Shown here one piece after another: positions 21,404 to 34,479 of a stretch of 64,000 nt of DNA. The stretch spans positions 20,496,001-20,560,000 of the forward strand of contig JAPQWV010000012.1 of assembly GCA_027422505.1 (NCBI GenBank), read 5' to 3'. This DNA comes from Craterostigma plantagineum. Lineage: Eukaryota; Streptophyta; Magnoliopsida; Lamiales; Linderniaceae. A program made the position numbers and the translations under genes. The notes below the pieces were generated by a model. It ran no database searches and was not told where the DNA came from. It saw nothing but the letters and a program-made list of their open reading frames with translations. Position 1 is the stretch's first letter, and each line of letters starts with the position of its first letter.

Positions 21404-22505
21404 TGATCGATATGCGGCGTACTAATGTAATTTGCAAGCGCGACAAGTAACAATTAAAACGTATACGTGTTTACTATCACCGACGTGCGATAGATAGTGA
21501 ACCTATCGTTTGTAGCTTAGTAAAGTGAGTAAACGAGTATCGAAGATGAGGAATAAACTTGCTTACTAGTAATGACTTATCGACTCAATATCTAGCCTAA
21601 ATAAAATAACGAGATTTGTTTATGCTACGAACTAATCTAACAGTTCAACCTAATGCGATAGAAGACTAAGAAAGCACGACTGACATGGACAAGAGTGAGT
21701 TCAGATAACAGACATCGCTAGGTAATATCGGCTAAGACAATAGAATATCAGTTCTACGTGATTATCGACTAAATAGTAGTAATTTCCTACCCACTCACGA
21801 ATTTGTTGTTGTCCTAAACGTTCGTGAGATTTAAGATCAACAATTACTATACGGCGAGGATCGAGTATTTGATTTCGCCGTCGCCCTATACTCGAATCGT
21901 CTACGAACGCCTAATCGTTATTTAGCTGTCGCCCTAAACGATGAAGCACATATTTACTTCAACACATAGTTATATTGAGGCAAAGAAACAATTTCATAGA
22001 ACAATAAATAGTCAAGACACGTGTTCACGAATATCCTACGCCCTAACCACGAAGCAACCTAACGTTCATCTACTCCTAAACATAGAATGGAATTAGCTAC
22101 TCATACTAGACAAAGGACCAACGAAACTAAAAAAAAACAAATGTAGAGAACTCATAAATCTTCCCTACGAAGTGATTCGGGGCGATTTCGAGGTGGGTTC
22201 TCGTTCCTCGGTCGATTGGGCGTGAATTCAACGTTGATTCGTCTCTTGAGTGTCTAGGAATCAAGGAGGCGTTGGTGAAGAGGCCGTGGGCTTTCTGGAG
22301 CCTTCTGCTGCTTGTCCTTGGGCGTGGGTCATCTCTCACGTGCCGTGGAAAGCTTGATAATTTTGAGCCGTTTTTCGCTTGTTTTGCTCCGACCATCGTC
22401 CAAAGTACCTTTGACATTAAAACAAACATTAAATAAATGATTTTACGCGGAAAAGTAGTCAAATTGCTACAAGGACGACGTACTTATTAACAAGAAAAAT
22501 ATGTA
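21404..22505 (-). repeat. 5' LTR of the right Athila-type element (limits approximate)
   Basis: About 1.1 kb between the PBS and the next relic exon of the PICKLE-like gene. The plus-strand left edge can be set at TGATCGAT (21404), giving the minus-strand ...CA end. The right edge lies just before the exon beginning near 22510. No second LTR is available for comparison, so the edge and any target duplication are not established. Confidence 0.6.
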
Positions 22506-22509
22506 AACA

Positions 22510-22877
22510 TGTGTTTATCATCTGTTGACAAAGATGACGTTGTTGATTTCGAAGATGTTAGTTCCGACGAAGAGAAAGGTATTTACAAACTAGACTTCAT
22601 ACCTCGCTCTGCAGCGGCTGGGGGATCCATCGGGAAAAGAGCTTGCGGTATATACATTTGGTCAACCATATTAGATAAGCTGATTGACGAAATGAAAAAT
22701 TTTGCAATAACGACTTGTTTTTGTGATTGCAGAAACATCAGAAAAAATTCCTCTAATGGAGGGTGAGGGAAAATCTTTGCAAGTACTTGGATTTAATCGA
22801 AGCCAGAGAGCAGCATCCATCAAAAGTTTGATGGGTTTCATTTGTTGAGCTTTCCTTTGTTCCTTTTAATTCCAATT

Positions 22878-22927
<50 letters not shown>

Positions 22928-24074
22928 ATGTGTGTGTGTGTGCATTAATGAACTGAGTTTCCGTTGTTTATCTCAGTTTTGGTTCAGACGAGTATGATTG
23001 GGATCGGATGAAGTCTAACGAAGAGCTTAAACATAAGACTCGTGATGAGATTGGCAAGTACGTTTCCAGAAATATATTTCATGTGTCTTTGCTACCTTGG
23101 ATTAGCCTGAAGCTTTATTATTCCATACTTTCATAGTCTTGTTCTATGTTTTGCTTGGTATTATGCACTAAGAGTGAGGATGTATTCAGTGAAATTCACA
23201 AGCTTATGATGCACTATGAGCTCTGTGTGAGACATATTCAGACTTTCAATATTGGATAATCGTCCTCCAAAACCAACCTGACGTTTACGAGTAGCTTTTT
23301 GGTGCATATGTTTCCCTTTTAATGAATGATTTATATTAGACATGTGCTATAGTTGCATCTGCTACATTTTTTGTTGCAATGTGTCAGACTTGAACAACTT
23401 TTTCCAGTAAGGTCTATATGTCCTTAAAGTTATGTTTTCGGCGTTTGTTTATTATCTGTGACGCAGTTACGAGGCGCTGTTCTTTACGCACTTGACCGAA
23501 GATTCAACTGATTCCCCTACATTTTCGGGTGATTAATTGTTCTACTGATTTTTTATTCCCTGGCTCTGAAACTCGTTTATAGAGCACACATCCTTTCTGT
23601 TGTTTGCAGATGGTGTTTCTAAAGAGGGATTAAAGTTGATAAGGTGCTTGCAAGGATATTAACACTGCACCTCGTTAGAGAAAAAGTAGGTGTCTATTTT
23701 CCTGTAAAAAAAAAAAAAGAAAATTCCTATCTCAATGTGATACTAGTAACTAAATCAATGCTGCTTGAAGTTATCACTTAAGGATGCTATTTGGATGCAT
23801 TCTGAACCTCTTGGTTTGAGCGCACGTTTGCGTTTCCATGTAGAATGAGATCTTTCGTTGACGCCTATCCCTCTAAGATTTATCTCCTAGTCTTAACTGA
23901 ATGATTCATAATCCCAACTATCTAACTAAAGAGCTCTCTTTTTTGGCAGGTGAAATCTTTATCAGATGGTGCTAATGTTTTCACTGACGATATTATATTG
24001 CGTTATCCTGAACTTAGAGTAGGAAGAATTTGGAAGGAACATCATGATGGGCTACTGCTGCAAGGAGTGATGAA
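22510..24074 (+). pseudogene. 3' exon group of the PICKLE-like relic
   Basis: Six exon relics with GT-AG borders. Exons 22510-22647 and 22733-22834 join in frame (GKRAC then ETSEKIPLMEGEGKS), and 22977-23057 joins 23467-23528 (TRDEIG then NYEALFF). In 23610-23685 one base is missing after GLK; restoring the frame reads DKVLARILTLHLVREK, as in CHD3 proteins. The last exon (23950-24074) carries FTDDIILRYPELRVG and WKEHHDGLLLQGVMK. The next expected segment (HGYGRW-type) is not found downstream. Confidence 0.85.
22878..22942. repeat. (AT)n-(TG)n microsatellite
   Basis: About 45 bp of alternating AT followed by a short TG run, in an intron of the PICKLE-like relic. Confidence 0.95.
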
Positions 24075-24804
24075 GTATTCCTCTTGCCCTGTTATTTTGT
24101 TCTCCCTATTTTGCCTTAAATCATAAACAATAATTGAAATATACAATCATGAATTGCATTATCAAATTAGTGATCGCTTGGCTGTATGTAAAGGATTGGT
24201 AGAAACCTTATCAAATTGATATTTCGTGACAGATGATGCAGATCAAAGATGTTTAGGATATTCTAATTAGCAAAATGTTTCCTTATCCTGTGCACATGAA
24301 TGTTATATGTAACTGGTGATGATGCTCTAATAGGTACATTTTTTTGTCGAATTATGATTCTGATTAGATCAAAGCTCCTTCTCAAAAGACTAACCAAATC
24401 CTCCCTAAGAAGGGAACAAATTCAGGGCAATTGTCTGATGTTTTATAAAACTGCGTAAGCAAATGACACTATTGATCTTCGATTCATCTTCATGCATCGT
24501 CATGACCTGATATTTCATTGTGCTGCTAAACATGCAACTGTCGTCGTCTGTTATTGCTAAACCATATTCGATGCTGTTGTTTATGTGAACTTGAAAAATA
24601 TTTTCCGTTCTGTGCATTATTCAGAAAAACTGCAAAGGCGTTATTGCATTATTCATCGAACATATGACTGTGTCTGTGTGTTTCAGAAAAACAGCTGCTA
24701 GTAATAAAATGACTCATCTGCTGCTATAGTACTCTACTAAATTTCCAGAGGGAAATCGCAACGACGAAAAAGAAAAATGAAGCAGCAGATTATCGTTAGC
24801 ATCT
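24075..24804. other. intergenic, no gene recognised
   Basis: AT-rich sequence between the last PICKLE-like exon and the 3' end of the SDD1-like gene. It is expected to hold the 3' UTR and polyadenylation region of the latter. No convincing coding exon was seen. Confidence 0.5.
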
Positions 24805-27147
24805 TCACTTCCCCGAGCGCCAAGTAACGGAAATAGGACTCCTAACACTGTAAGAACCTCTCCTCTCATTCCACCTCAAATACCCCTGAGAAAACCTCGT
24901 CTCGCCATTCATCCCCGTCCTATTCTTCGCCACGAACCAAACCCTATAACTCAAACTCTGATTCGTTTCCTTGAAAGCTAAACGCCTCGGCCTTATCCTC
25001 ACACTAACTCCCTCGGGCGCCTTAACCTCCGCCGTGTAGACCGAGTTGGCGGGCCCCACGTTTGTCACCCTTCTCCTCACCATCTTCCTCGTCTCCCCTC
25101 TCTTGAAGATCACCGAAAACGACGGGTAATTCAAGCTGAACCCTTTGTTCTTCCTAAGCAGGTCGCGGCAGCTGACGTTTCTGTGCGTTATGCTGAAAAC
25201 GTCCGCTCTGCTGTATCCCAACGAGCATAGGTGCGTTATGTGTTCGTTTGGGCTCGTTTCGTACACTAATCCCGGCCGAATGGCCCGCTCGGGATTCACG
25301 TGGCCCGACCCGATGGCGAAAAGCCCGGCCAGCTTTTCCCCGTCCATGATGGGCTTCCCCGAATGGTCGGTTGCGTCGGCGGTCGTCATGAGGGCCGACT
25401 TTATGGCGGACGGGGTCCACTTCGGATGGGCCGAGCGTAGTAAGGCGGCGAGCCCGCTCACGTGGGGACACGCCATGGACGTCCCGGACATGACTGTGAA
25501 GTCGACCCTTCTAGAATCTTCCGGAAGCCCGCTCGGCCCGAGGTTCTGAGGCCACGCGGCGATTATGTTGACCCCCGGGGCGATCATATCGGGCTTTAGG
25601 ACCGTAGGGTCGGTGAAGCTCGGGCCCCGCGATGAGAATCGGGCCACGGTCGGGGCCCGCGATTTCCCGATCTCCGTCCCACCGAATACGATCCTCGCCT
25701 TGGGCTTCTCCGTCGAGTTGAGGTAATTCTTTAGGTAGTACGCCTCGTCGGAGCCTATCAGCGTCGCCGGGATGACGTGGACGTCCACCGAATCCTCCTC
25801 GAGGTTGATCTCCGTGTTGGCCAATATCATCGCCTCTCCGCCCGATTCCCTGACGATCTCCCCCTTCTCGGCCCGCCCGTTAATCCCACGGTCGCAAATT
25901 ACCATTTTGCCCCTCACCTTCTCCCTCGGGAGCGAGCCCCTCAGGCAAAACTCGCTTCCTTTCTCCCCGCCTGTCAAATAGACCACCTCGAGCTCTCTCT
26001 GGGCCGACGCATTTCCCTTCCCGGGGTACATCGACTCTCCATACAGAACTTTCCCGTTACCCAAACGAATCACAGCGGGGAACCGCCGGTCGAGCGTTCC
26101 CGCCCCTATTGTGGCTATCCACGGCGCCTCGTTGGCCACCGAGCTCTCGACGGGCCCGTTATTCCCCGCGGCGCACACCACCGTTATCCCGCGCTCCGTC
26201 GCTCGGAAGCTTCCGATGGCTATGGTGTCCTCGTACAGAGGGACGGGAAATCCTCCCAACGACAGAGACAGCACGTCGACTCCGTCGGAGATAGCAAAAT
26301 CCATCGCGGCCAATATATCGGAGCTATAGCAACCGCTCGACCAGCAAACTTTGTACACTGCGATGTGGGCCCCGGGCGCCATGCCTCGGGCCACCCCGGG
26401 CCCGAACCCGAGGACTCCGGAAGTCTTCACGGGCGACCCGGCCGCCGTCGACGCCGTGTGGGTCCCGTGCCCGTGCGAATCCCTAGGAGATGCGTATTCC
26501 GTCACCTCGTCACGCGAGGGATTCAGAGAAGCCAGTCGGTGGCCCTTTCCGAAAAAGCGGGCCCCGACGAGCTTTTTATTACAGATAGATGCGTTGAATC
26601 CCTCCCCGCCCTGGCAAATGCCCTTCCACCTCTTCGGTGGGGGCGCCATGTGGCGGTCGTCAAAGCTTGGGCTTTCGGGCCAAACGCCAGTGTCGAGGAC
26701 TCCGATGATCGAGCCCGCCCCGAAGTTGGAGACCTTCCACGCGCCGTTTTCCCTGGTCGGGCTTAACCCGAGGAACTTGTATGAGTACGTGGTTTGTACT
26801 TCGAGCTTTCGATCGGGCCTCACCGCGATGACTTCCCGGGATTGTTTGAGGGCCTCGACCTCGGGCTCGGAGAGTCGGGCGGAGAAGCCCTCGAAGGCCG
26901 ACTCGTAGGAGTAGAGAAGGCGGGAGGATGGGCTTTCATCTAATGGAACGGAGTTTTCGAGGACGGAGTGGTGCCAGTGGAGGGTAGAGGGGAAACGCGC
27001 CCGGGCCGGGCTTTTGGGGTGGAGCTGGACGACGTAGGTTTGTAAGGAGAGTGCATTCGATGGCGAGGATGATGATTGATGAAGGCAGTGTAGGAAAAGG
27101 AATGTGTAGTAAAAACATAGGATTTGGACATTCTTCTTGGAATGCAT
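24805..27147 (-). CDS. SDD1: subtilisin-like serine protease, SDD1 / SBT1.2 type
   Basis: Intact single-exon gene of 780 residues, the usual size for plant subtilases. It has a hydrophobic signal peptide (about residues 8-25), inhibitor I9 prodomain (about 36-118, QTYVVQLHP), peptidase S8 domain with inserted PA domain (about 350-480) and fibronectin-III-like C-terminus (about 670-776). The catalytic residues are present: Asp152 (GVLDTGVWPES), His227 (HGHGTHTAS), oxyanion Asn329 (CAAGNNGP) and Ser557 (SGTSMACPHVSG). Motifs such as AVRPD, SLSLGGFPVPLY, GSEFCLRGSLPRE and APGVNIIAAWPQNLGP closely resemble Arabidopsis SDD1, the secreted protease that limits stomatal density. The nearest alternative is another SBT1 member. 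Two hAT MITEs lie 0.3-2.3 kb upstream of the ATG. Confidence 0.93.
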   Translation of the reverse strand: MHSKKNVQILCFYYTFLFLHCLHQSSSSPSNALSLQTYVVQLHPKSPARARFPSTLHWHHSVLENSVPLDESPSSRLLYSYESAFEGFSARLSEPEVEALKQSREVIAVRPDRKLEVQTTYSYKFLGLSPTRENGAWKVSNFGAGSIIGVLDTGVWPESPSFDDRHMAPPPKRWKGICQGGEGFNASICNKKLVGARFFGKGHRLASLNPSRDEVTEYASPRDSHGHGTHTASTAAGSPVKTSGVLGFGPGVARGMAPGAHIAVYKVCWSSGCYSSDILAAMDFAISDGVDVLSLSLGGFPVPLYEDTIAIGSFRATERGITVVCAAGNNGPVESSVANEAPWIATIGAGTLDRRFPAVIRLGNGKVLYGESMYPGKGNASAQRELEVVYLTGGEKGSEFCLRGSLPREKVRGKMVICDRGINGRAEKGEIVRESGGEAMILANTEINLEEDSVDVHVIPATLIGSDEAYYLKNYLNSTEKPKARIVFGGTEIGKSRAPTVARFSSRGPSFTDPTVLKPDMIAPGVNIIAAWPQNLGPSGLPEDSRRVDFTVMSGTSMACPHVSGLAALLRSAHPKWTPSAIKSALMTTADATDHSGKPIMDGEKLAGLFAIGSGHVNPERAIRPGLVYETSPNEHITHLCSLGYSRADVFSITHRNVSCRDLLRKNKGFSLNYPSFSVIFKRGETRKMVRRRVTNVGPANSVYTAEVKAPEGVSVRIRPRRLAFKETNQSLSYRVWFVAKNRTGMNGETRFSQGYLRWNERRGSYSVRSPISVTWRSGK

Positions 27148-27304
27148 TTTTGCCTTTGCGTATTATTATTAGTAGTACTAAGTTTTGATGGTTATGGTGC
27201 ATTGTAATGTCTTCTCTGCTAGTTATAGTATGGAGTGAGGCTCTTCTATGGCAGAGAAGTATGAACAAGCTCGTGAAACCGTAAGAGCTCTCTTCCTCAC
27301 GAGG

Positions 27305-27345
27305 ATCATTTGGGAGAGAGAGAGAGATGGGAGAGAGAAAAGTAT
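27305..27345. repeat. GA-rich microsatellite in the SDD1-like 5' region
   Basis: A GAGAGAGA-rich tract about 165-195 bp upstream of the SDD1-like ATG. On the gene's strand it is a CT-rich stretch, a common feature of plant core promoters and 5' UTRs. Confidence 0.7.
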
Positions 27346-27488
27346 TACTATGGGGTTCTTTTGAATTTTACTACACAGTGGAGTGGAGTGGGAGCCTATT
27401 TGAGTTTCTTGAAGGTGTTGGTATGACGAATATATGAGTAGTCACGAGGGATTCTTCGTTGAGTTTAATGATGTCGATTTCAAGCAAC

Positions 27489-28101
27489 TAGGGTTGCAAA
27501 TGAACCGAATATTTTCGGTTCGGTTCGAGATTCGATTCGAAATTTAAGATTCGAATTCGAAATAAATGAATACGAATACGAATACAAATACTTTTTATGA
27601 TTCGAATAATTTCGAATACGAATAAGAATATGTCTGTATTCGATTCGAAAAATTAACGAATATTCGATTCGTTTAATGTAATATATATTTAAATAATATA
27701 TTATATATATACTTGTAAGCCGAAATAAAATATTAGACCCAAATTATTTATTTGTTTTGACCCATAAAAGGAAATAAAGCAAACCCTTCATCTATTTAAC
27801 CCACGCTCCAAGTGTAAAAATAAAAAGCAAATACGAACATTGAGTTGTTTCTTAGATTTTGTAATTTTTCGGAAATATTTTGTAATTCTAACAGGTTTTA
27901 TGGGGAAAAAAATTGAAATTTTCTTTCGAATATTCGAATATTCGAATATTCGCGAATATATTCGAATACCTTATCGAATCGAATCGAATCGATTTTTAGG
28001 ATTCGAATACGAATCGAATCGAATACGAATACTTGGAAAAATTAACGAATACAAATTGAATATTATGATATTCGATTCGATTCGGTTCGTTTGCAACCCT
28101 A
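27489..28101. mobile_element. hAT-type MITE (613 bp), TSD CAAGCAAC
   Basis: The ends are TAGGGTTGCAAATGAACCGA and the complement of TAGGGTTGCAAACGAACCGA, flanked by the exact 8-bp duplication CAAGCAAC (27481-27488 and 28102-28109). The subterminal regions are filled with ATTCGAAT/GATTCGAA motifs, and the core is AT-rich without coding capacity. It lies about 340 bp upstream of the SDD1-like start codon. Confidence 0.93.
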
Positions 28102-28109
28102 CAAGCAAC

Positions 28110-28687
28110 ACGATCTGGTTTTAAATAAATGTACCCCACAAATCTTTGTCCCCTTTTTTTTTTATTTATTTTTAATGCCTCTAAACAACTGAAAGGTCAA
28201 TAGAATATGCACATATATAGATGTTACCACCATCCATAGTGGGGGTGGAAATCCTTATCATACTCCACATAACTAATTAAATGTGCTATGCTATACAGGT
28301 GGTGATCCATTGTGGAATCCAATCGATGATGAATTGTTTTAAATATATATTGAAAGTAATCTCATTATATAATATGATGAGGTTAGAATATTTGAATTGG
28401 ACGCTCTTCAGAACACTATTGATTGAGTTTGCCTGTAACGTGGCTCCTCATACCACGTGAAGCTTGTGCTATTACTGCAGTGTATTAATCTTTTACCATT
28501 ACTGCTATTACTATTATTATTTAGCATCGGTAATATAAGAGACAAAAAAACCTCCATCTCCTCCAATGCAGATATCTTATTTCCAATTAATCAGTGCTAA
28601 GAATTAAAAACCCTAATAAGTCACATGTGTCCCATATCGGATAATTGAGAAGAAGTTGACTGACTTATAGTTGGCGGGCTACTCCAC
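28110..28687. other. non-coding spacer between two MITEs
   Basis: AT-rich intergenic DNA; no coding or structural feature recognised. Confidence 0.5.
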
Positions 28688-28695
28688 CTATCACC

Positions 28696-29420
28696 TAGAG
28701 GTGTTCAGACGGTTTGAAAAACCGTACATTAACAGTAACCGAACCGTCGGTCAACGGTTTGGTTAACCGTTGTCAACGGTTACGGTGAACCGTAACCGAA
28801 CCGTCAATTATAAAGGTTCGGTTACGGTTCTTCATTTTCCTAACCGTAAACCGGCGGTTATAACCGTCTTTTATATAATAACTAAATATATAATTTTATT
28901 GTTCTTGTCATAATAACCAATGATAATTTATTCACCATGTTTATTTTTTATTTTTGGTTCATCAACTAGCATTAAATTGACTTCGAAAACTTAGACGAAT
29001 ATTGAGTGATAAACATGATCATTAGAACTAAATGCCTACGACGAGTGTCCGTAAAGATTTTCAAATTGAAGAATGAATGATAATTGTAATATTTTTTAAT
29101 ATTTAAGGTGTAACTTTTTTTCAAATGTTCAAGGTTATTATATAAATTTCTAACTTGGAATGGAAAGATCTTTTTTGACATTTTTATATAAATTTATCAA
29201 TGTTCTTTAATTTATTTAAATTATTAGAAGGAAAAGAAAATTTAAGAATAAAAAAATCGTAAACCGGCGGTTCAAAACCTTAACCGTAACTGGCTCGGTC
29301 TGTTCAAAACCGTAACCGTAACCTTGATTATCACGGTTCGGTTACGGTTAGACATTTTTATTAACCGTAAACTGGCGGTTCATAACCGTGAACCGTAACC
29401 GTAACGTATGAACACGTCTA
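28696..29420. mobile_element. hAT-type MITE (725 bp), TSD CTATCACC
   Basis: The left end TAGAGGTGTTCAGACGGTT and right end (complement TAGACGTGTTCATACG) form an imperfect terminal inverted repeat. The exact 8-bp duplication CTATCACC lies at 28688-28695 and 29421-29428. Many AACCGT/ACGGTT motifs occupy both subterminal regions around an AT-rich core. No transposase. It is a different family from the neighbouring 27489-28101 element. Confidence 0.92.
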
Positions 29421-29596
29421 CTATCACCAATTGGTTTTAAGGATAGAAACTCATCAACTTATATGGGCCAACTATTCTCTAAGGTGAGTCGATGTTAGGC
29501 CCAATAACAAAATGTTAGTAAGAATGCGAATTAATTGCATTTACAGTTTGATTTTAGGTTGCCAAGAATCACTTTCTCAACTAAAAACTTTCGTTC

Positions 29597-29784
29597 TTTT
29601 TTTTTTTATTCGGGTACCCGACCAGTTCCGGATTGGCCCGACTAACCCGATTCGCCCGCGTCGCGTACCTGGTAACGGCAGATGAGGCTCCCAAAGGGGG
29701 TTGCTGCATACACAATGATTCGAACTCGATACATTGTTTAACGATACCAAGCCGCTTACCACTTGGACCAACCCCCGTTGGTTG
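29597..29784 (-). mobile_element. tRNA-derived SINE with target-site duplication
   Basis: On the minus strand it begins with an A-box-like TGGTCCAAGTGG, then a B-box-like GTTCGAATC about 35 bp later, a CG-rich body (GGTCGGGTACCCG), and ends in a poly(A) tract (T run on plus, about 29597-29607). It is flanked by a 13-bp duplication, AAAACTTTCGTTC at 29584-29596 and AAAACTTTCGTCC at 29785-29797. This is typical of an RNA polymerase III retroposon mobilised by LINEs. Confidence 0.88.
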
Positions 29785-29879
29785 AAAACTTTCGTCCTTT
29801 TAATATCATGTTTCTGAATTCATATGTGTATGTTTCATCCTTCTAATTAAAGGGAGATTATTCTGCAAGTTTAGATATA

Positions 29880-30128
29880 CTTCCTCGTCCCACTTATTTC
29901 TTGCCATCTTTCTATTTTGGACGTCCCACATAATTCTTCCCATTTCTACTTTTGATAAAAAATTCTAATAATTAAACTAATTACACCATTTATATTTAAA
30001 AAAAAGGCTTCTTAATTTGCGTCCCACTAATTAGTTTCTCTCTTCATTCCTTCAAAGTGTACTATATTAAAAAATTGTGGTTTCTTCTGCGTGCCCACTA
30101 ATTTTTGGGAAGTATTATGGGATAGATG
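29880..30128. mobile_element. Stowaway-like (Tc1/mariner) MITE
   Basis: About 249 bp starting CTTCCTCGTCCCAC after TA (29878-29879). It ends in GGGATAGATG, whose complement CATCTATCCC matches the left end imperfectly, followed by TA (30129-30130). Both ends resemble the Stowaway consensus CTCCCTCCGTCCCA. AT-rich and non-coding. Confidence 0.7.
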
Positions 30129-30560
30129 TACTATTATTTTAGGGTAAAATGTTAGATTTTTTACCAAATATTCGTGAAATCGCGACTTTTTTTGTCTTCA
30201 GAAATATAGGTTAACCAAACCGGGAAAAAACCGATAAAAATCCGTAAAACCGTATAGCAAACCAAATTTGATTTTAATTTCGTTACAGACGGAATGCAAA
30301 ACCCTACCTTTCGGATTCATTTTCGAATATTTAAATTTATTATATTATAATTTTCAAGATGATGCTCAACCCAATTCTAGTGAGTCAAATCCCACCAAGA
30401 TACCAAGGTACAGCATAATAAGAACAGACTCCATTGAAAAAGTTTCAGACCAAACTCATGATGTTCTTTCTTGCACATGATCGAAAATAGGGAATTTAAC
30501 TTACCAGTTTTTTTTTCTCACAGGGTATTGTCCTAAAGCAACAAAGCTAGTCTTTTTTGC

Positions 30561-33213
<2,653 letters not shown>

Positions 33214-33784
33214 TTTTCACAGCTAACGATGCACACTGAGGGAGAGAGAGAGTGAGGGAGTGGATAATACAATCAACGCAAGAACGAGGGAAGGACACGA
33301 TATACGTTCCATTTACCCAAAATGAAATAGTTAAAGGGCCATTTCGCAATTACCCAAAGTAAATAAGGAAAAGGCCCAAATTGGGAAAACTGGGCTGACC
33401 TTTTCGGGCCTTGCCCCATGACCCGATCCGTCCCGGCCTGAAGCAGTTGGGCTCGGGCCTGAATTATCGATTGGGCTATAACAAAGGAAGTCCATGTTTT
33501 TTATTAAACATGAAGCATATATGATTTTGATGTTTTGTGATTTACTCAACGTCCATTTATGTAAAATAGTTCGTTGACTTTCTTCAGTCATACATAAATT
33601 TAAGGTAATTCTATTGGCACCCACTTTTTTTCTATTTGCACCCCCTTATTAATATGTAGAGTAAACATTAATTATTTACCAGTTACATACCCCATATAAA
33701 AAGGAAAAAAAGAGTTTAATGTTAATAATTTAACTAATATGTAAAGTAATATTAAATAAATACTTGCCGATTAAAAAAGATAAT
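33214..33784. other. GSNOR upstream region
   Basis: 5' flank of the GSNOR gene. A GA-rich tract (33238-33258) lies about 25-45 bp upstream of the ATG and is likely 5' UTR. Further upstream is AT-rich sequence with no recognised gene. Confidence 0.5.
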
Positions 33785-34475
33785 TTTTTCCATCTGGCGG
33801 GCATGGTAAATGAAGGCCCGCCCCGCCCTACTGGCGGGTGGTGGGCTGGTGGGCCCGGCCCGTCCAAAAAAAAATAAAAATGAAAAAAATTATATATGAA
33901 ATATTGAAAAAACATTAAAATAACCGAACGAAGTTGAATTACTCCTAATCAAATTTAATTCTTCAATAAAAATTTATTTTGTTATTAAATTTGATTAAAT
34001 TAAAATTGGATGTCAAAACTATCTATATAATTCATTTATATATTATTTTTTTTAAAATAAAATATTCTATTGGCGGGTAGCGGGCCTGGTGGTCCCGGTC
34101 GTAAAAATATAAAAATGAAATAAAATTGTAAAAAATATATTAAAATAAACTAATGAAGTTGAATTACTCCTAATTAATTTATATTCTTTAATAAAAAATT
34201 ATTTATGTTCTTGAATTTGATTAAAAGAAAAATTGGATCTCAACAAATATAAAAAACCTATATAATTCTCTTATATATTAATTTTTTTTAAAAAAGTATT
34301 TTTGATATTTGGCGGGCCTGCCGCCCGCAGGGGCTTACCCGCATAGGTTCGCCCTCTGGCGGGCTTGAGAAATGGCAGCCCACCCCGTCGCTTTGGCGGG
34401 CCCTCAACCCGCGGGCCCATTTGACAGTACCAGAGTGGGACGGGCCGGCCCGCGGGTCACGAGCAGTTCTAAATG
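33785..34475. mobile_element. degenerate copy of the GC-rich hAT MITE family
   Basis: It shares GGCGGGC/GCCCGCC subterminal blocks and a CGCGGGCCCATTTGACAGTAC end with the 12575-13137 element (CGCGGGCCCAAGC...TTTTGACAGCTCTA). The left terminal repeat is missing. An internal segment of about 240 bp, beginning with a GGCGGGT...GGGCC...CCCGG cassette, is present twice (about 33825-34065 and 34075-34310). A second GC-rich end-like block (34440-34475) follows the first, suggesting rearrangement. No target duplication found. Confidence 0.75.
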
Positions 34476-34479
34476 TGTC

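Larger units (their letters stand above)
15209..22505 (-). mobile_element. Athila-type Ty3/gypsy element with 5' LTR, lacking 3' LTR
   Basis: Minus-strand element with 5' LTR (about 21404-22505), altered PBS (21379-21396), gag (20363-20946), protease (about 19560-20350), RT (18345-19487), RNase H and integrase (16689-18345) and an env-like region (15209-16400). It ends abruptly at the centre of the inverted repeat without a 3' LTR. The reading is fragmented by many stops and shifts. The tRNA-Asp-type PBS and the extra ORF after integrase fit the Athila lineage. Confidence 0.85.
9720..24074 (+). pseudogene. CHD3/PICKLE-like chromatin remodeller relic, split by retroelements
   Basis: Nine exon relics in correct order match the region of plant CHD3 (PICKLE) proteins from just after the helicase domain to the start of the SANT/SLIDE-like region. 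They are 9720-9826 (HYDDTAIDG; natural HYDDAAID), ~9912-9960 (DSEQVGD), ~10190-10340 (EEFNSMVKGRGRRK), 22510-22647 (FEDVSSDEE), 22733-22834 (LMEGEGKS...LQVLGFNRSQRAA), 22977-23057 (YDWDRMKS), 23467-23528 (HLTEDSTDSPTFS), 23610-23685 (DGVSKEGLK) and 23950-24074 (FTDDIILRYPELRVGRIWKE). GT-AG junctions survive at most borders, so it is an unprocessed copy. It has an in-frame TAA in the first exon, a TAG in the third and a one-base deletion in the eighth. The ATPase/helicase, chromodomain and C-terminal parts are missing. About 12 kb of Athila-type sequence lies in the intron between the third and fourth exons. Confidence 0.85.

Noticed and set aside
22127..22462. 111-codon minus-strand frame
   Set aside because: Located in the LTR of the right Athila-type element and not conserved as protein.
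25777..26766. 329-codon open frame on the plus strand
   Set aside because: Lies wholly antisense within the GC-rich SDD1-like coding region. The opposite strand has clear catalytic motifs, and this frame has no recognisable protein.
24805..27147. SDD1-like gene as a pseudogene because it lacks introns
   Set aside because: Many SBT1 subtilases are intronless and the frame and all catalytic residues are intact.
29597..29784. possible tRNA gene because of A- and B-box-like motifs
   Set aside because: No cloverleaf can be formed, it carries a poly(A) tail and is flanked by a target-site duplication, so it is a SINE.
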